Source of the DNA: Nocardia shimofusensis NBRC 100134
Lineage (GTDB): Bacteria > Actinomycetota > Actinomycetes > Mycobacteriales > Mycobacteriaceae
DNA: 64,000 nt
Assembly (NCBI RefSeq): GCF_001613125.1
Contig: NZ_BDBT01000012.1
Location: 62,001-126,000 of the forward strand
Direction: 5' to 3'
In this document: positions 1 to 7,751 of the stretch, one piece after another
Layout: each line of letters starts with the position of its first letter
How positions within the stretch are numbered: the stretch's first letter is position 1
Position numbers and translations under genes: made by a program
The notes under the pieces: model-generated
What the model was told of the DNA's origin: nothing
The model's database searches: none
The model's input: the letters and a program-made list of their open reading frames with translations, nothing else

Positions 1-591
1 GCTGAGCAGTTCGCGGACTCCGGCGAGGTCGGTGTCGGCGGCGGCCGCGAACAGGCGGCTGACGACGGACTTGCCCGCGCGGCCGACGCCGGTGAGGGCC
101 TTGGTCATGCCGAGTGCGCCGCCCAGGCCCTGATTGCGGACCAGGCGCGGGCCGAGGACGGCGACAGCGCCGAGGCCGGGCAGTCCGGTGCGCAGCAGGC
201 ACAGCACCATGGGGGCCAGTTCCCAGTGGGCGGCCAGTCGGGCGATCCGCAGGCCGTCGTCGGTGGCGGTGAGGTCGTAGCGCAGGTGCATCGGGACCAG
301 GACGGTGGCGCCGGTGGACATGGTCGTCTCGATGGACAGGTCGCGGACCACGGTGCGGCCGGCGATCAGGTCGCGGTCGACGTGGAAGGCGATGGTGTTC
401 GGGGCGATGAAGGTGTCGTAGAAGCGGCCGATGGCGGCCGGGCCGAGGTGCGGGGCGGAGCCGACCGGGTCGTTGACGGCGGCGTCCGGGGCGAACAGGC
501 CCACCCACGCGGCCTTGTCGTGGGCGGCGACGGCGCGCGGGGAGGCCTGCGCGGCCGCCAGCAGGTCGGCGGCGGTCGGCTCCAGCGGCAT
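1..591 (-). CDS. NTF2/SnoaL-like (ketosteroid-isomerase-type) protein, 3' end cut by window edge
   Basis: The minus-strand frame opens with ATG at 591 (MPLEPTAADLLAAAQ) and is still open at base 1, so about 197 residues are seen. The first ~130 residues have the SnoaL/NTF2 cone-fold pattern: a helical start, then WVGLFAPDAAVNDPVGS, FYDTFIAPNTIAFHVDRD and a late HWELAPM strand. In this fold small hydrophobic substrates such as ketosteroids bind inside the cone, but many members are not isomerases and I cannot assign a catalytic Asp pair. A KstR-type operator lies 50 bases upstream, which suggests a role in steroid or cholesterol breakdown. The residues after ~140 (LLRTGLPGLG...) look like a C-terminal extension. 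Downstream partners lie outside the window. Confidence 0.75.
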   Translation of the reverse strand, partial: MPLEPTAADLLAAAQASPRAVAAHDKAAWVGLFAPDAAVNDPVGSAPHLGPAAIGRFYDTFIAPNTIAFHVDRDLIAGRTVVRDLSIETTMSTGATVLVPMHLRYDLTATDDGLRIARLAAHWELAPMVLCLLRTGLPGLGAVAVLGPRLVRNQGLGGALGMTKALTGVGRAGKSVVSRLFAAAADTDLAGVRELLS

Positions 592-640
592 GGCGGTCCT
601 CCGTGATCGCGATCCGGGCCGGTCCCGGGTGCTCTCATCG

Positions 641-654
641 TAGAACGGGTTCTA
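641..654. promoter_or_regulatory. KstR-type operator (TAGAACGGGTTCTA)
   Basis: TAGAACGGGTTCTA matches every fixed position of the KstR consensus TNNAACNNGTTNNA, with 6-base arms that are exactly complementary. KstR is the TetR-family repressor of cholesterol catabolism in mycobacteria, rhodococci and nocardiae. The site lies 50 bases before the ATG of the NTF2-like gene and 63 bases after the stop of the P450 gene upstream, so it most likely controls the NTF2-like gene alone. Seen directly: the palindrome. Inferred: the protein that binds it. Confidence 0.75.
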
Positions 655-716
655 ATTTTCCGTTCGGCGGCGGTGGCGGGAAGGACTCCTGAGCACCGCC
701 GCCTCGCGGGTGTCGG

Positions 717-1958
717 TCAGCTCTGCGGCGCGCCGTGCAGGTGGACCGGCAGGGTCTGGTGACCGTTGGAGACGAAGCTGCCGATCGGCTTCAGCGTGGC
801 CGGGTCCTGGGCGAACGCCAGCTTCGGGAACCGCGCGAAGAGCGCGGGCAGCGCGATCGACGCCTCCAGCCGGGCCAGCGGCGCACCGATGCAGTGGTGG
901 GCGCCGTGGCCGAAGGAGACGTGATCCTTCTTCTCCCGATGCACATCGAACTCGTCGGCGGTCTCGCCGTGCACCTTCGGGTCGCGGCCCGCACCGGCGT
1001 AGGACGCCAGGATCGCCTCGCCCTTGCCGATGGTCACATCACCTACCTGGATGTCCTCCACCGCGAAGCGCAGCGGCAGATGGGCGACCGGAGCCTCGTA
1101 GCGCAGCGTCTCCTCGATCACCTCCGCCCAGCTCACCCGGCCTTCGACCGCGTCGGCGAGCTGCTCGGGATGGGTGAGCAGCGCGACGATCGCCTGATCG
1201 AGCAGGTTCACGGTGGTCTCGTGACCGGCATTGATCGTCAGCATCAGGGTGTCGACGAGTTCCTTCTGCGTGAGCTGGGAACCCTCCTCGTCGCGGGTGG
1301 TGATCAGCACGCTGGTGATGTCGTCGCCCGGATTCTCGGTGCGGTAGGTGACGAGTTCGGTGACCAGGCCGTACATCTCGACGTAGTTGGCCATGGCTGC
1401 TTCGGGGCCGGTCGAGGTGTCGAAATAAGTATCGACGCATTTGCGTAGGCCGGGACCGAGATGCTCGGGGACGCCGAGCAATTCGGTGATGACCTGGATG
1501 GGCACCGGGTAGGCGTAACTCTCCCGCAGGTCGGCGACGGCCCCGGCCGGGGTCGCCTCGAGCGCGTCGAGCAGTCCGGCGGTGAGCGCCTCGATGCGCG
1601 GGCGCAGCGCGGTGGTGCGCCGGTGGGTGAACGCGGGCGCGACGAGATTGCGCAGCCTGCGATGGTCGGCGCCGTAGGCGGTGAACATGTTGTCCACCGC
1701 CACCCACGAGAACATCGGCCAGTCCTGGGTGATCTCGCCGTCGATGAAGGCGGTCCAGTGCTGCCGCGGGTCCTTGGACACGCGCGGATCGGCGAGCAGG
1801 CTCTCGAGCACGGTGGCATCGGTCGCCGACCAGGCGGGCACCCCGCCGGGCAGGGCGACCAGTGCGACGGGACCGCGGGCCCGGATACGCGCGGATTCAC
1901 CCTGGATATCGGAGCCGGTGAGATCCAGCGGGATCGGCTCGACTGTCGTATCAGCCAC
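717..1958 (-). CDS. Cytochrome P450 (canonical class)
   Basis: A 413-residue bacterial P450 with all signature elements. The I-helix is AGHETT (244-249), the K-helix ExxR is E283-TL-R286, and the heme loop is FGHGAHHCIG (349-358) with Cys356 as thiolate ligand. Length and order fit soluble CYP105/107-type monooxygenases fed by a separate ferredoxin and reductase; no such partner is in the window. Its ATG at 1958 overlaps the last 8 bases of the P450 gene upstream, so the two are translationally coupled in one minus-strand operon. It is the only one of the three local P450s with an intact ExxR and I-helix threonine, so it is the likely catalyst. The substrate is unknown. Confidence 0.93.
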   Translation of the reverse strand: MADTTVEPIPLDLTGSDIQGESARIRARGPVALVALPGGVPAWSATDATVLESLLADPRVSKDPRQHWTAFIDGEITQDWPMFSWVAVDNMFTAYGADHRRLRNLVAPAFTHRRTTALRPRIEALTAGLLDALEATPAGAVADLRESYAYPVPIQVITELLGVPEHLGPGLRKCVDTYFDTSTGPEAAMANYVEMYGLVTELVTYRTENPGDDITSVLITTRDEEGSQLTQKELVDTLMLTINAGHETTVNLLDQAIVALLTHPEQLADAVEGRVSWAEVIEETLRYEAPVAHLPLRFAVEDIQVGDVTIGKGEAILASYAGAGRDPKVHGETADEFDVHREKKDHVSFGHGAHHCIGAPLARLEASIALPALFARFPKLAFAQDPATLKPIGSFVSNGHQTLPVHLHGAPQS

Positions 1959-3261
1959 GGGGAGAAGCTCCTTCGTTCAAAAGCAATCTGGGTGACGAAG
2001 GAAATTCAACCGGAAGAGCGGACATCGCGCGATGGAAAGGACCGGGCCGCCAGGTCAATTCGCTCGCGGGAACGGCAAGGCGCAGCTCGGGAATCGCGTC
2101 GAGCAACTGATCGATGGCGTCCTGGCACACCAGATAGGCGACCGAGCGGGCCGGGCAGGCGTGCGGTCCCGCGCCCCACGCCAGATGCGAGCGATTGCCC
2201 GTGCGATTGCCGCCGCGAATGGCGGGATCGGTGTTGGCCGCGGTCAGGCCGATGAGCACCGGCTGGTTGGCGGGCAGCCAGGCGTCGTCGAGCAGGACCG
2301 GCTGGCGGGGGTAGCTGGTGCAGAAGTTCGAGATCGGCGGGTCGTTGAAGAGGACTTCGTCGAGTGCGTCTCGGGTGGACAGTGCGCCGCCGAGCATGTT
2401 GCCGCCGAAGCGTTCGTCGGTGAGCATGAGCAGCAGGGTGTTGGTGATCAGGTTCTGCTGCGGCTCGATGGCGGCCCCGTAGAAACTGATCAGGTTCGCG
2501 AGCATCTCCTCGTCGGTGAGCTCGGCCGGGTGATGGGCCAATCGGGAGGTGACGTCGTCGCCGGGTTCGGCGCGGCGCATGTGGATCAGCTCCATCAGCG
2601 CCTCGCTGAGGGTTTGCATGCCCCACGCCGCGTTCACCGTGTCGAACAACGCGGCCATGCCGGTGGCGACCCGGGTGCCCAGTTCGGCCGAGCACCCGAC
2701 CATCCGGTTGAGCACCTCGAAGACGAGAGGGAAGGCGTACTGCGTCACGAGATCCGCTGACCCGACGGTGCAGAACTCGTTGATCAGCGGGATCGCGATC
2801 CGCTCGATGGTGCTGTGCAGCGAGTGCAGGTCGATTCCGTCGATCGCCGCGGTGTAGGCGTGCCGGTAGCGCAGGTGCGCGGAACCGGAGTTCCGCAACG
2901 CGTTCGGATACCACTCCATCATCGGCCGGATGGGGCTGTCCTCGGGGATGCCCTGCTGCCAGACTCGCGGGTCGGCGGGGAAGTGCTCGGGGTCGTTGAG
3001 GACGCGCACCGCGGTCTCGTAGCCGACCACGAGAGTGGCCGGGATGCCGGGAGAGATCTCGATCGGGGCCAGAGAGCCGTACTGCTCCCGCATTTCGCGG
3101 TAGTAGCGATGCGGGTCGGCGGCGAAATCAGGGGTGTGCAGCGGTACTCGGGGCCCGTCGGTGTCGATCGGGGAACCGTGCTGCACGGGGCAGCCCGTGG
3201 GCTGCGAGGACGCGGCGACTGGGGTGAACATCGATGGGTTGGTCAAGAATACTTCTCCCAT
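1951..3261 (-). CDS. Cytochrome P450 lacking ExxR arginine (CYP157-like), copy A
   Basis: A P450-fold protein of 436 residues when read from ATG 3261. The heme-loop cysteine is kept in AWGAGPHACPAR (Cys369), but the usual leading Phe is Trp362. The I-helix AGxxT is replaced by YGAAIEPQQ (261-269), with no acid-alcohol pair, and the ExxR motif reads E302-VL-F305. Loss of ExxR with retained heme Cys is known from the CYP157 family of Streptomyces, often paired with a second P450. The start is uncertain. The sister gene has SD GGAGAC then ATG-TTC-TTG; here the ATG column reads GTA (3252-3250), so translation must begin at ATG 3261, overlapping the SD-like bases, or at TTG 3246. It is a tandem duplicate of the gene upstream. 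Confidence 0.88.
   Translation of the reverse strand: MGEVFLTNPSMFTPVAASSQPTGCPVQHGSPIDTDGPRVPLHTPDFAADPHRYYREMREQYGSLAPIEISPGIPATLVVGYETAVRVLNDPEHFPADPRVWQQGIPEDSPIRPMMEWYPNALRNSGSAHLRYRHAYTAAIDGIDLHSLHSTIERIAIPLINEFCTVGSADLVTQYAFPLVFEVLNRMVGCSAELGTRVATGMAALFDTVNAAWGMQTLSEALMELIHMRRAEPGDDVTSRLAHHPAELTDEEMLANLISFYGAAIEPQQNLITNTLLLMLTDERFGGNMLGGALSTRDALDEVLFNDPPISNFCTSYPRQPVLLDDAWLPANQPVLIGLTAANTDPAIRGGNRTGNRSHLAWGAGPHACPARSVAYLVCQDAIDQLLDAIPELRLAVPASELTWRPGPFHRAMSALPVEFPSSPRLLLNEGASPRG
2378..2457. repeat. 80-bp block identical to 3864-3943 (P450 copy A)
   Basis: Reading both genes side by side, 80 consecutive bases from GACAGTGCGCCG to GGTTCTG are the same in the two P450 copies, including third codon positions, while the flanks differ. 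It covers the codons just after the I-helix (LITNTLLLMLTDERFGGN...). It marks recent duplication or gene conversion. Confidence 0.8.
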
Positions 3262-3415
3262 GGTGGAACAAACTGCTCGGTTTGCGGCAATACTCGTTGC
3301 CGCCCAGGAGCGTCACCCGCGGATCGGTCTCGTGCGGGGTCGTCCTGGAAATCGGCGAAGTCCCACGGTAGCAGTCATGCGAGAAACGCTTGATCGGTGA
3401 AACATTCGCGCGGCA

Positions 3416-4738
3416 TCAACCCGCGTCCGCGCGAAGCGGATGCGCCGACCCGCCGTGGTGGCCACCGGGTAGCCGTGGAGTCGGCGGGAACTGGACCGGC
3501 AGCGCGGCCAAGGCGCGATGGAAAGGACCGGGGCGCCAGGTCAACTCTCCGGCCGGCCGGGCGAGGCGCAGTTCGGGCAGAGCGTCGAGCAGTTGGTCGA
3601 TGGCGTCCTGGCACAGCAGGTAGGCGACCGAGCGGGCCGGGCAGGCATGTGGACCCGCGCCCCAGGCGAGGTGTGAGCGGTTGCCGGTGCGATCGCCGCC
3701 GCGGATGGCCGGGTCGGTGTTGGCCGCGGAGAGACTGATGAGTACCGGTTGGTGGGCGGGCAGCCAGGCGCCGTCGAGCAGGACGGCTTGGCGGGGGTAG
3801 CTGGTGCAGAAGTTCGAGAGGGGCGGGTCGTCGAAGAGGACTTCGTCGAGAGCGTCTCGGGTCGACAGTGCGCCGCCGAGCATGTTGCCGCCGAAGCGTT
3901 CGTCGGTGAGCATGAGCAGCAGGGTGTTGGTGATCAGGTTCTGCATCGGTTCGATGCCCGCGCCGTAGAGGACCATGATCTGCGCGACCAGTTCCTCGTC
4001 GGTGAGTTTCGCCGGGTGCTGGATCAGCCGGGTGGTGAGGTCGTCGCCGGGTTCGGCGCGGCGCAGGTGCACCAACTCCAGCAGGCCCTCGGTGAGGGTC
4101 TGCATGCCCCAGGCCGCGTTCACCGTGTCGAACAGCGCCGCCATGCCCGCGGGCAGGCGCCTGCCGAGTTCGGTCGGGCAGCCGAGGAGTTGATTGAGCG
4201 CTTCGAAAGCGAGCGGGAAGGCGTACTGCATGACCAGATCGGCCGATCCGGTGGTGCAGAACTCGTTGATCAGGGGCACCGCGACGTGTTCGACGGTGGC
4301 GTGCAGCGTATGCAGGTCGATCCCCTCGAGGGCGGCGACGTAGGCCTCCCGGTAGCGCTGATGCGCCACGCCGCTGCTGCGCAAGGCATTCGGCAGGTAG
4401 GCCATCATCGGCCGGACCGGGCAGTCCTCCGGGATGCCGCGCTCCCAGATTCGGGGATCGGCCGGGAAATGGTCGGGATCGTTGAGAACGCGCACCGCGG
4501 TCTCGTAATCCACCACCAGCGTGGCCGGTACCCCGGGCGCGATATCGACCGGGGCGAGAGCGCCGTGCCTGCGACGCATTTCGCGATAGAAGTGGTGTGG
4601 GTCGGCGGCGAATTCCGCTGTGTACAGCGGGGTGCGTGGCCCGTCGGTGTCGAACGGGGAACCGTGGTGCACGGGACAGCCCGCTGCCTGCGCGGATGTC
4701 TCTGCCGGGGATAGCGGCGATGGGTCGGTCAAGAACAT
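3416..4738 (-). CDS. Cytochrome P450 lacking ExxR arginine (CYP157-like), copy B
   Basis: Encodes 440 residues from ATG 4738, chosen because GGAG lies 6 bases upstream (TTGGAGAC-ATG); longer in-frame starts give an unrelated N-terminus. Closely similar to the next gene along its length, with the same family oddities: YGAGIEPMQ in the I-helix, DEVLFDDPP in place of ExxR, and AWGAGPHACPAR around the heme Cys. The shared loss in both copies means it predates the duplication and is not a sequencing error. It is the first gene of a three-P450 minus-strand operon; 154 bases separate it from copy A. It could be a P450 with altered chemistry, a heme-binding partner of the canonical P450, or a degenerate enzyme. 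The sequence cannot decide. Confidence 0.9.
   Translation of the reverse strand: MFLTDPSPLSPAETSAQAAGCPVHHGSPFDTDGPRTPLYTAEFAADPHHFYREMRRRHGALAPVDIAPGVPATLVVDYETAVRVLNDPDHFPADPRIWERGIPEDCPVRPMMAYLPNALRSSGVAHQRYREAYVAALEGIDLHTLHATVEHVAVPLINEFCTTGSADLVMQYAFPLAFEALNQLLGCPTELGRRLPAGMAALFDTVNAAWGMQTLTEGLLELVHLRRAEPGDDLTTRLIQHPAKLTDEELVAQIMVLYGAGIEPMQNLITNTLLLMLTDERFGGNMLGGALSTRDALDEVLFDDPPLSNFCTSYPRQAVLLDGAWLPAHQPVLISLSAANTDPAIRGGDRTGNRSHLAWGAGPHACPARSVAYLLCQDAIDQLLDALPELRLARPAGELTWRPGPFHRALAALPVQFPPTPRLPGGHHGGSAHPLRADAG
3864..3943. repeat. 80-bp block identical to 2378-2457 (P450 copy B)
   Basis: Second copy of the exact 80-base match described for 2378-2457. It lies at the homologous codons of the upstream P450 paralogue. 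Confidence 0.8.
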
Positions 4739-5032
4739 GTCTCCAAGAACGGTGAATCGGGATGCGCCGCGCATTGCTTTCGCGAATGCGCCCGAGCCGT
4801 GATCGGCGGGGCAACCGTAACAGCGCAAGCGGTTTGTTCTCCTCGAATCGGCGCACGCCTTTATCACGATTTCGTCTACCCGGCCGCAGTTGTGTTGCAG
4901 CGGACTGTGACTCATGAGGTGTGTCGCCACTCACGAATACGAACGCGCAGTTCAGGGCATGGTGCGGAGTCCTTCATCGCGTTGTTACCGGAGAGTACGG
5001 CCGAGGAAACGACCGGTCGCGAGTCTCGCCCC
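4739..5032. other. Divergent intergenic region, P450 operon / ACT gene
   Basis: These 294 bases separate the divergent P450 operon and the ACT-domain gene and must hold both promoters. The SD for P450 copy B (GGAG) is at its left edge. The open frames crossing it have arginine-rich, codon-biased-wrong translations and look non-coding. I see no convincing operator palindrome. Confidence 0.5.
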
Positions 5033-5848
5033 ATGAGGCCGACTTCAGCACGACTGCGACTTCATTCGATCGCCTGCGATGTGTGCGGGCGGTTGCCGCA
5101 CCCGCCGCGCACCCGGCTGGCGCTCGCCAAACTCGCCGCGGTGTTCCCGGTGGAACTACTGCTGCACGCGGCGGTGATCCGGTGGCATCCGCCGTATCTG
5201 GTGACCGTGTTGCTGCTGACGATCACCACCACCATCCTGGTGATCTGGGTGGTCGAGCCCTCCGCGATGCGGTTGCTCGGCCGGTGGCTGCACAAGAGCG
5301 AACTGCGGTTTCGGGAGGCGGCCGATGCCGCGCCCGCGCTGTGGCGGATCCGGGTGCGCCTGGCGGATCGGCCGGGGCAGTTGGAGGCGTTGACCGCCCA
5401 GCTGGCGCACCGGCGAGTCAACATCCTGGCGGTGCATGTGCATCGGCTCGAATTCGATGTGCTCGACGAACTCGTGGTGTCGGCGCCGGAGGAACTCGGC
5501 AGGCCCGCGTTGGAAGCACTGCTGACCCAGGCGGGCGGGCGCGCGGTGGGAGTGTGGCGGGCCTCGGCGCTGACGCTGATCGACGGGCAGACCAAGGCGC
5601 TCGGGATCGCCGCGCGGGTCGCCGCCGATCCCGCCGAACTGCCGCTGGCGGTGGCCGAGTTGCTCGGCGCGCGCTACCTCGCCCCCGGCGCGGACCCCGG
5701 AGCGCCCGGCCTGCCGGAAACGACTCTGGAACTGGCGCAAGGCGATTCGGTGCTGCGGTTCGTCCGGGCCGACGAGCCGTTCACGCCCGCCGAAGCGGCA
5801 CGCGCGCATCGGTTGTGCGATCTCGCGACCTCGGTCCGCCGGATCTGA
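5033..5848 (+). CDS. Membrane-anchored ACT-domain protein
   Basis: Encodes 271 residues from ATG 5033; the frame is open upstream, but the residues there are not protein-like. Two hydrophobic segments (about 30-50 and 55-76, VTVLLLTITTTILVIWVV) form a membrane hairpin. An ACT fold begins near residue 104 (LWRIRVRLADRPGQLEALTAQLAHRRVNILAVHVH), with the DRPGQL turn typical of amino-acid-binding ACT domains. A second ACT-like half follows to the C-terminus. ACT domains sense small ligands, usually amino acids, so this may be a membrane sensor. No catalytic or DNA-binding domain is attached. It stands alone on the plus strand between minus-strand genes. Confidence 0.75.
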   Translation: MRPTSARLRLHSIACDVCGRLPHPPRTRLALAKLAAVFPVELLLHAAVIRWHPPYLVTVLLLTITTTILVIWVVEPSAMRLLGRWLHKSELRFREAADAAPALWRIRVRLADRPGQLEALTAQLAHRRVNILAVHVHRLEFDVLDELVVSAPEELGRPALEALLTQAGGRAVGVWRASALTLIDGQTKALGIAARVAADPAELPLAVAELLGARYLAPGADPGAPGLPETTLELAQGDSVLRFVRADEPFTPAEAARAHRLCDLATSVRRI

Positions 5849-6050
5849 GAGTCCGCGATCCTCGACAGCCCGCGAGAACCGCGCCACCGGATACCGTAGG
5901 CCGGTCGGAGCACCGCCGGGCGAGGTCATGAGCGGAACCTCGCTCCGGCGGTGCCGTCGCACCCCAATCGGACCCCCGCCCCGCCGTGGCTGGGTTCAGG
6001 GCGAGTGTCCACCCGGCATTCGGCGCCGCCGTCGACCGGGATCGGTACGG

Positions 6051-7043
6051 TCAGACGGGCTGCCGGACTCGCCGCGCCGCCGCGACTGCCGCCGCGGTGT
6101 CCTCGGCGACCAGATCGGCGTTGATCCGTGCCGCCGCGTTCGCGCCCGCCGCCGCCGACGGGCCCACCTGCGCGGCGGGATCGGTGATGTTGCCCGCGAC
6201 CCACACGCCGTCGACCTCGGTCGCGCCGCTCACCGGGTCGGCGGGGATGTGGGTTCCCGCGCCCGAGGGATGCTCGACCGGGTACAGGCCGAGGTCGGCC
6301 AGGAATCCTGCCCGGGCGATCATGCGGGGCGCGACCACGACGGTCGTCCTGGCGACGACCTCGCCGCTGGTCAGGCGCACCCCGGTGATCCGGTCGTCTT
6401 CCACCACGATCCCGGCGATCTCACCCGGCACGAGGCGAACGCCGCGAGCAGCCAGTTCTTCGGCCTTGTCGCCGGCCGGGGGCTCGGTGGTGTGGGTGAA
6501 CAACACGATGTCGTCGCTCCACTGGCGGAACAGTTGCGCCTGATGGATCGCGTTCGCGCCGGTCGCGAGCACGCCGATGGGTTGGTCGCGTACCTCCCAG
6601 CCGTGGCAGTACGGGCAGTGCACGACATCGCGGCCCCACCGCTCCCGCACGCCCGGGATGTCGGGCAACTCGTCGACCAATCCGGTCGTCACGAGCAGGC
6701 GGCGGGCGCGCGCAGTCCGCCCCTCGGCCGTGGTCACTTCGAAGCCCGCCTCGGTCCGGCGGGCGCGCACCACCTCGCCGGTCTCGATGTGCCCGCCGTA
6801 GCGCAGCACATCCGCGCGCCCCCGCTCGAACAGTTCGGCGGGCGCGATCCCATCGAGCCCCAACAGGGCGTGCACGCCGTCGGCGAACCGGTTGCGCGGC
6901 GCGCCCGCGTCCAGCACCAGCACCGATCGGCGGGCACGCGCGAGGGTCAGCGCGCCACCCAGTCCCGCGGCCGCCCCGCCGATCACCACCACGTCGTATT
7001 CGGCCGTCTCCTGCTGCGACGGTCCTCGTCCACTTTCGGTCAT
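6051..7043 (-). CDS. Thioredoxin-reductase-like NAD(P)/FAD flavoprotein
   Basis: Encodes 330 residues from ATG 7043, preferred over GTG 7052 because GGAGGT lies 7 bases before it. N-terminal FAD Rossmann fold (VVVIGGAAAGLGGA, then VLDAG), a central redox dithiol HCPYCHGWE (Cys about 143 and 146), and an NAD(P) half. This is the layout of low-molecular-weight thioredoxin reductase relatives, which often act on small disulfides rather than thioredoxin; the CPYCHGWE context is that of the HlyT/GliT-like and general oxidoreductase branch. It is divergent from the XRE-cupin regulator at 7128, with 84 bases between, so that regulator probably controls it. The substrate is unknown. Confidence 0.87.
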   Translation of the reverse strand: MTESGRGPSQQETAEYDVVVIGGAAAGLGGALTLARARRSVLVLDAGAPRNRFADGVHALLGLDGIAPAELFERGRADVLRYGGHIETGEVVRARRTEAGFEVTTAEGRTARARRLLVTTGLVDELPDIPGVRERWGRDVVHCPYCHGWEVRDQPIGVLATGANAIHQAQLFRQWSDDIVLFTHTTEPPAGDKAEELAARGVRLVPGEIAGIVVEDDRITGVRLTSGEVVARTTVVVAPRMIARAGFLADLGLYPVEHPSGAGTHIPADPVSGATEVDGVWVAGNITDPAAQVGPSAAAGANAAARINADLVAEDTAAAVAAARRVRQPV

Positions 7044-7101
7044 CTCGACCACCTCCTCGGTGGTCGACTGTGCCGGATCGAGAACCGAATCGGCAATTCA
7101 A

Positions 7102-7118
7102 TTTGCTGATGTGGCAAA
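7102..7118. promoter_or_regulatory. Inverted repeat TTTGC-N7-GCAAA in divergent promoter
   Basis: TTTGCTGATGTGGCAAA has two perfect 5-base arms and sits 10 bases before the GTG of the XRE-cupin gene, within the 84-base divergent region. Its position and spacing suit an HTH dimer acting on its own gene and on the flavoprotein gene. The binding protein is inferred from adjacency only. Confidence 0.5.
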
Positions 7119-7127
7119 CTGGATGCC

Positions 7128-7715
7128 GTGGATGAGGATTTGGATCACGCGTTGGATGCGGTGGGGCCGCGGCTACGTGCCCTGCGCAAGCAACGCGAGA
7201 CCACGTTGAACGACCTGTCGGCGGCCACCGGGATCTCGGTGAGCACCCTGTCGCGACTGGAATCGGGCACCCGCAGGCCCACCCTGGAACTGCTGCTCCC
7301 GCTCGCCAGGGCCCACGGCGTGACCCTGGACGAACTGGTCGGCGCACCACCCACCGGCGACCCGCGCATCCACCTGCGTCCGGTCACCCGCTTCGGGATG
7401 ACGATGCTGCCGCTGACCAGGCGGGCCGGCGGCATCCAGGCCTACAAGCTGATCATCCCCGCGGGCAGCGACAGGCGCGTGCCGGAGCCGAAGACCCATG
7501 AGGGCTACGAATGGCTCTACGTGCTCAACGGGCGGCTGCGGATGGTCCTCGGCGAGCACGATCTGGTTCTCGACCCCGGCGAAGCCGCCGAGTTCGACAC
7601 CAGGGTGCCGCACTGGTTCGGCGCCGCCGACGAGCACCCGGTGGAATTTCTCAGTTTGTTCGGCAAACAGGGCGAGCGCGCGCATCTGCGCGCTCGCCCT
7701 GCCGCCTCGGATTAG
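7128..7715 (+). CDS. XRE-family regulator with C-terminal cupin sensor domain
   Basis: A 195-residue protein. The N-terminal HTH_3 domain (about 12-66) includes LNDLSAATGISVSTLSRLESGTRRPTLELL, the classic XRE recognition helix. A short linker precedes a cupin barrel (about 110-180) with YEWLYVLNGRLRMVLGEHDLVLDPGEAAEF. This HTH-plus-cupin architecture is common in repressors of oxidoreductase and amine-catabolic genes; the cupin binds the inducer. GTG 7128 is the start because the helix begins shortly after it and an upstream extension lacks an initiator. No clear SD precedes it, so the mRNA may be near-leaderless. It is divergent from the flavoprotein gene. Confidence 0.88.
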   Translation: MDEDLDHALDAVGPRLRALRKQRETTLNDLSAATGISVSTLSRLESGTRRPTLELLLPLARAHGVTLDELVGAPPTGDPRIHLRPVTRFGMTMLPLTRRAGGIQAYKLIIPAGSDRRVPEPKTHEGYEWLYVLNGRLRMVLGEHDLVLDPGEAAEFDTRVPHWFGAADEHPVEFLSLFGKQGERAHLRARPAASD

Positions 7716-7751
7716 CCCCCGACCGCGCCCTCGAGGGGCGGAGTTCCGCTT

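Noticed and set aside
717-4738. A Streptomyces-type conservon around the CYP157-like P450s
   Set aside because: No sensor kinase, roadblock protein, DUF742 or small GTPase gene is present on either side in the window.
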